Source: Strix aluco
Taxonomy: Eukaryota > Chordata > Aves > Strigiformes > Strigidae
Assembly (NCBI RefSeq): GCF_031877795.1
Contig: NC_133939.1
Span: forward strand, 4,631,698 to 4,695,697
Reading direction: 5' to 3'
DNA length: 64,000 nt
Part shown: positions 63,561 to 64,000 of the stretch, in pieces
Position numbering within the stretch: position 1 is the first letter of the stretch
Layout: the number at the start of each line of letters is the position of its first letter
Made by a program: the position numbers and the translations under genes
The notes under the pieces: model-generated
Told to the model about the DNA's origin: nothing
What the model saw: only the letters and a program-made list of their open reading frames with translations
Database searches by the model: none

Positions 63561-64000
63561 ATCTAACACCTAACAACAGGAAAACTAAAACCTATGAAAA
63601 ATCCTATATAAAGGCTGAAAAGTGAATGATTGTGTCTCCCATTTTTCCTTCTGTCAAAGAATGAGTAACACGTAGGTACATCATTTATTATCCTCTCCCT
63701 TGGTAGCATGACGAAGATTCATTTTGAACAGTTACAGACAGCAAAAGAAATCCCGACTGAACAGTGCAACAGAGCCATCTGGAACTTTTCTAAATTTGGA
63801 GAAATCCCCAGACTGCTACAGAGTGGTAAAAGACAGAACTGGAAGGAAAAAAAATAAATTACATTTTCAAGTCTGTTACCATTCTCAGGCGCACAGGCAG
63901 GGCTCTAGAGGTGTGATTACCTGATATGCTGGCTTCAGCAGAAAAATGGGTATAAAAAAACTTCACTGTCCTCTTGGTTGCCAGGGTAAAACCACGGGGT

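Overview
The window is vertebrate nuclear DNA, most likely from a bird. It is intron-rich. Its recognisable interspersed repeats are mainly CR1-clade LINE fragments, and one CR1 copy ends in the typical ATTCTGTGA-like tail. Both protein-coding genes are clear vertebrate orthologues. Nothing is bacterial or plasmid-borne, and I see no novel defence, toxin or viral system. The more unusual observations are regulatory, RNA-structural or small-ORF signals inside otherwise ordinary genes.

Layout: (1) 1-4428 is intergenic sequence upstream of the first gene, with two CR1 copies (about 358-726 and 2555-3575) and then a CpG island (about 4180-4850). (2) 4429-31104, plus strand, is the complete PCCB gene for the propionyl-CoA carboxylase beta subunit: 15 coding exons, 542 codons plus stop, every intron GT-AG. 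Its poly(A) signal is at 31233-31238. (3) About 31260-33830 is a 2.6-kb gap between the two 3' ends, without a convincing gene. (4) About 33830 to the right edge, minus strand, is the 3' part of STAG1 (cohesin subunit SA1): a roughly 2.2-kb 3' UTR and the last 12 coding exons (36089-61452), encoding the C-terminal 498 residues. The 5' exons lie beyond 64000.

PCCB and STAG1 are convergent (tail to tail), the same order and orientation that I recall from human chromosome 3q22. They are not functionally linked: one works in mitochondrial propionate catabolism, the other in nuclear sister-chromatid cohesion and chromatin looping. Most of the remaining sequence is intron with a few degenerate retroelements. 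Two stretches inside STAG1 introns carry plus-strand ORFs bounded by good splice signals (37369-37592 and 54188-54696) and are the best candidates for unannotated transcripts, but they may be chance.
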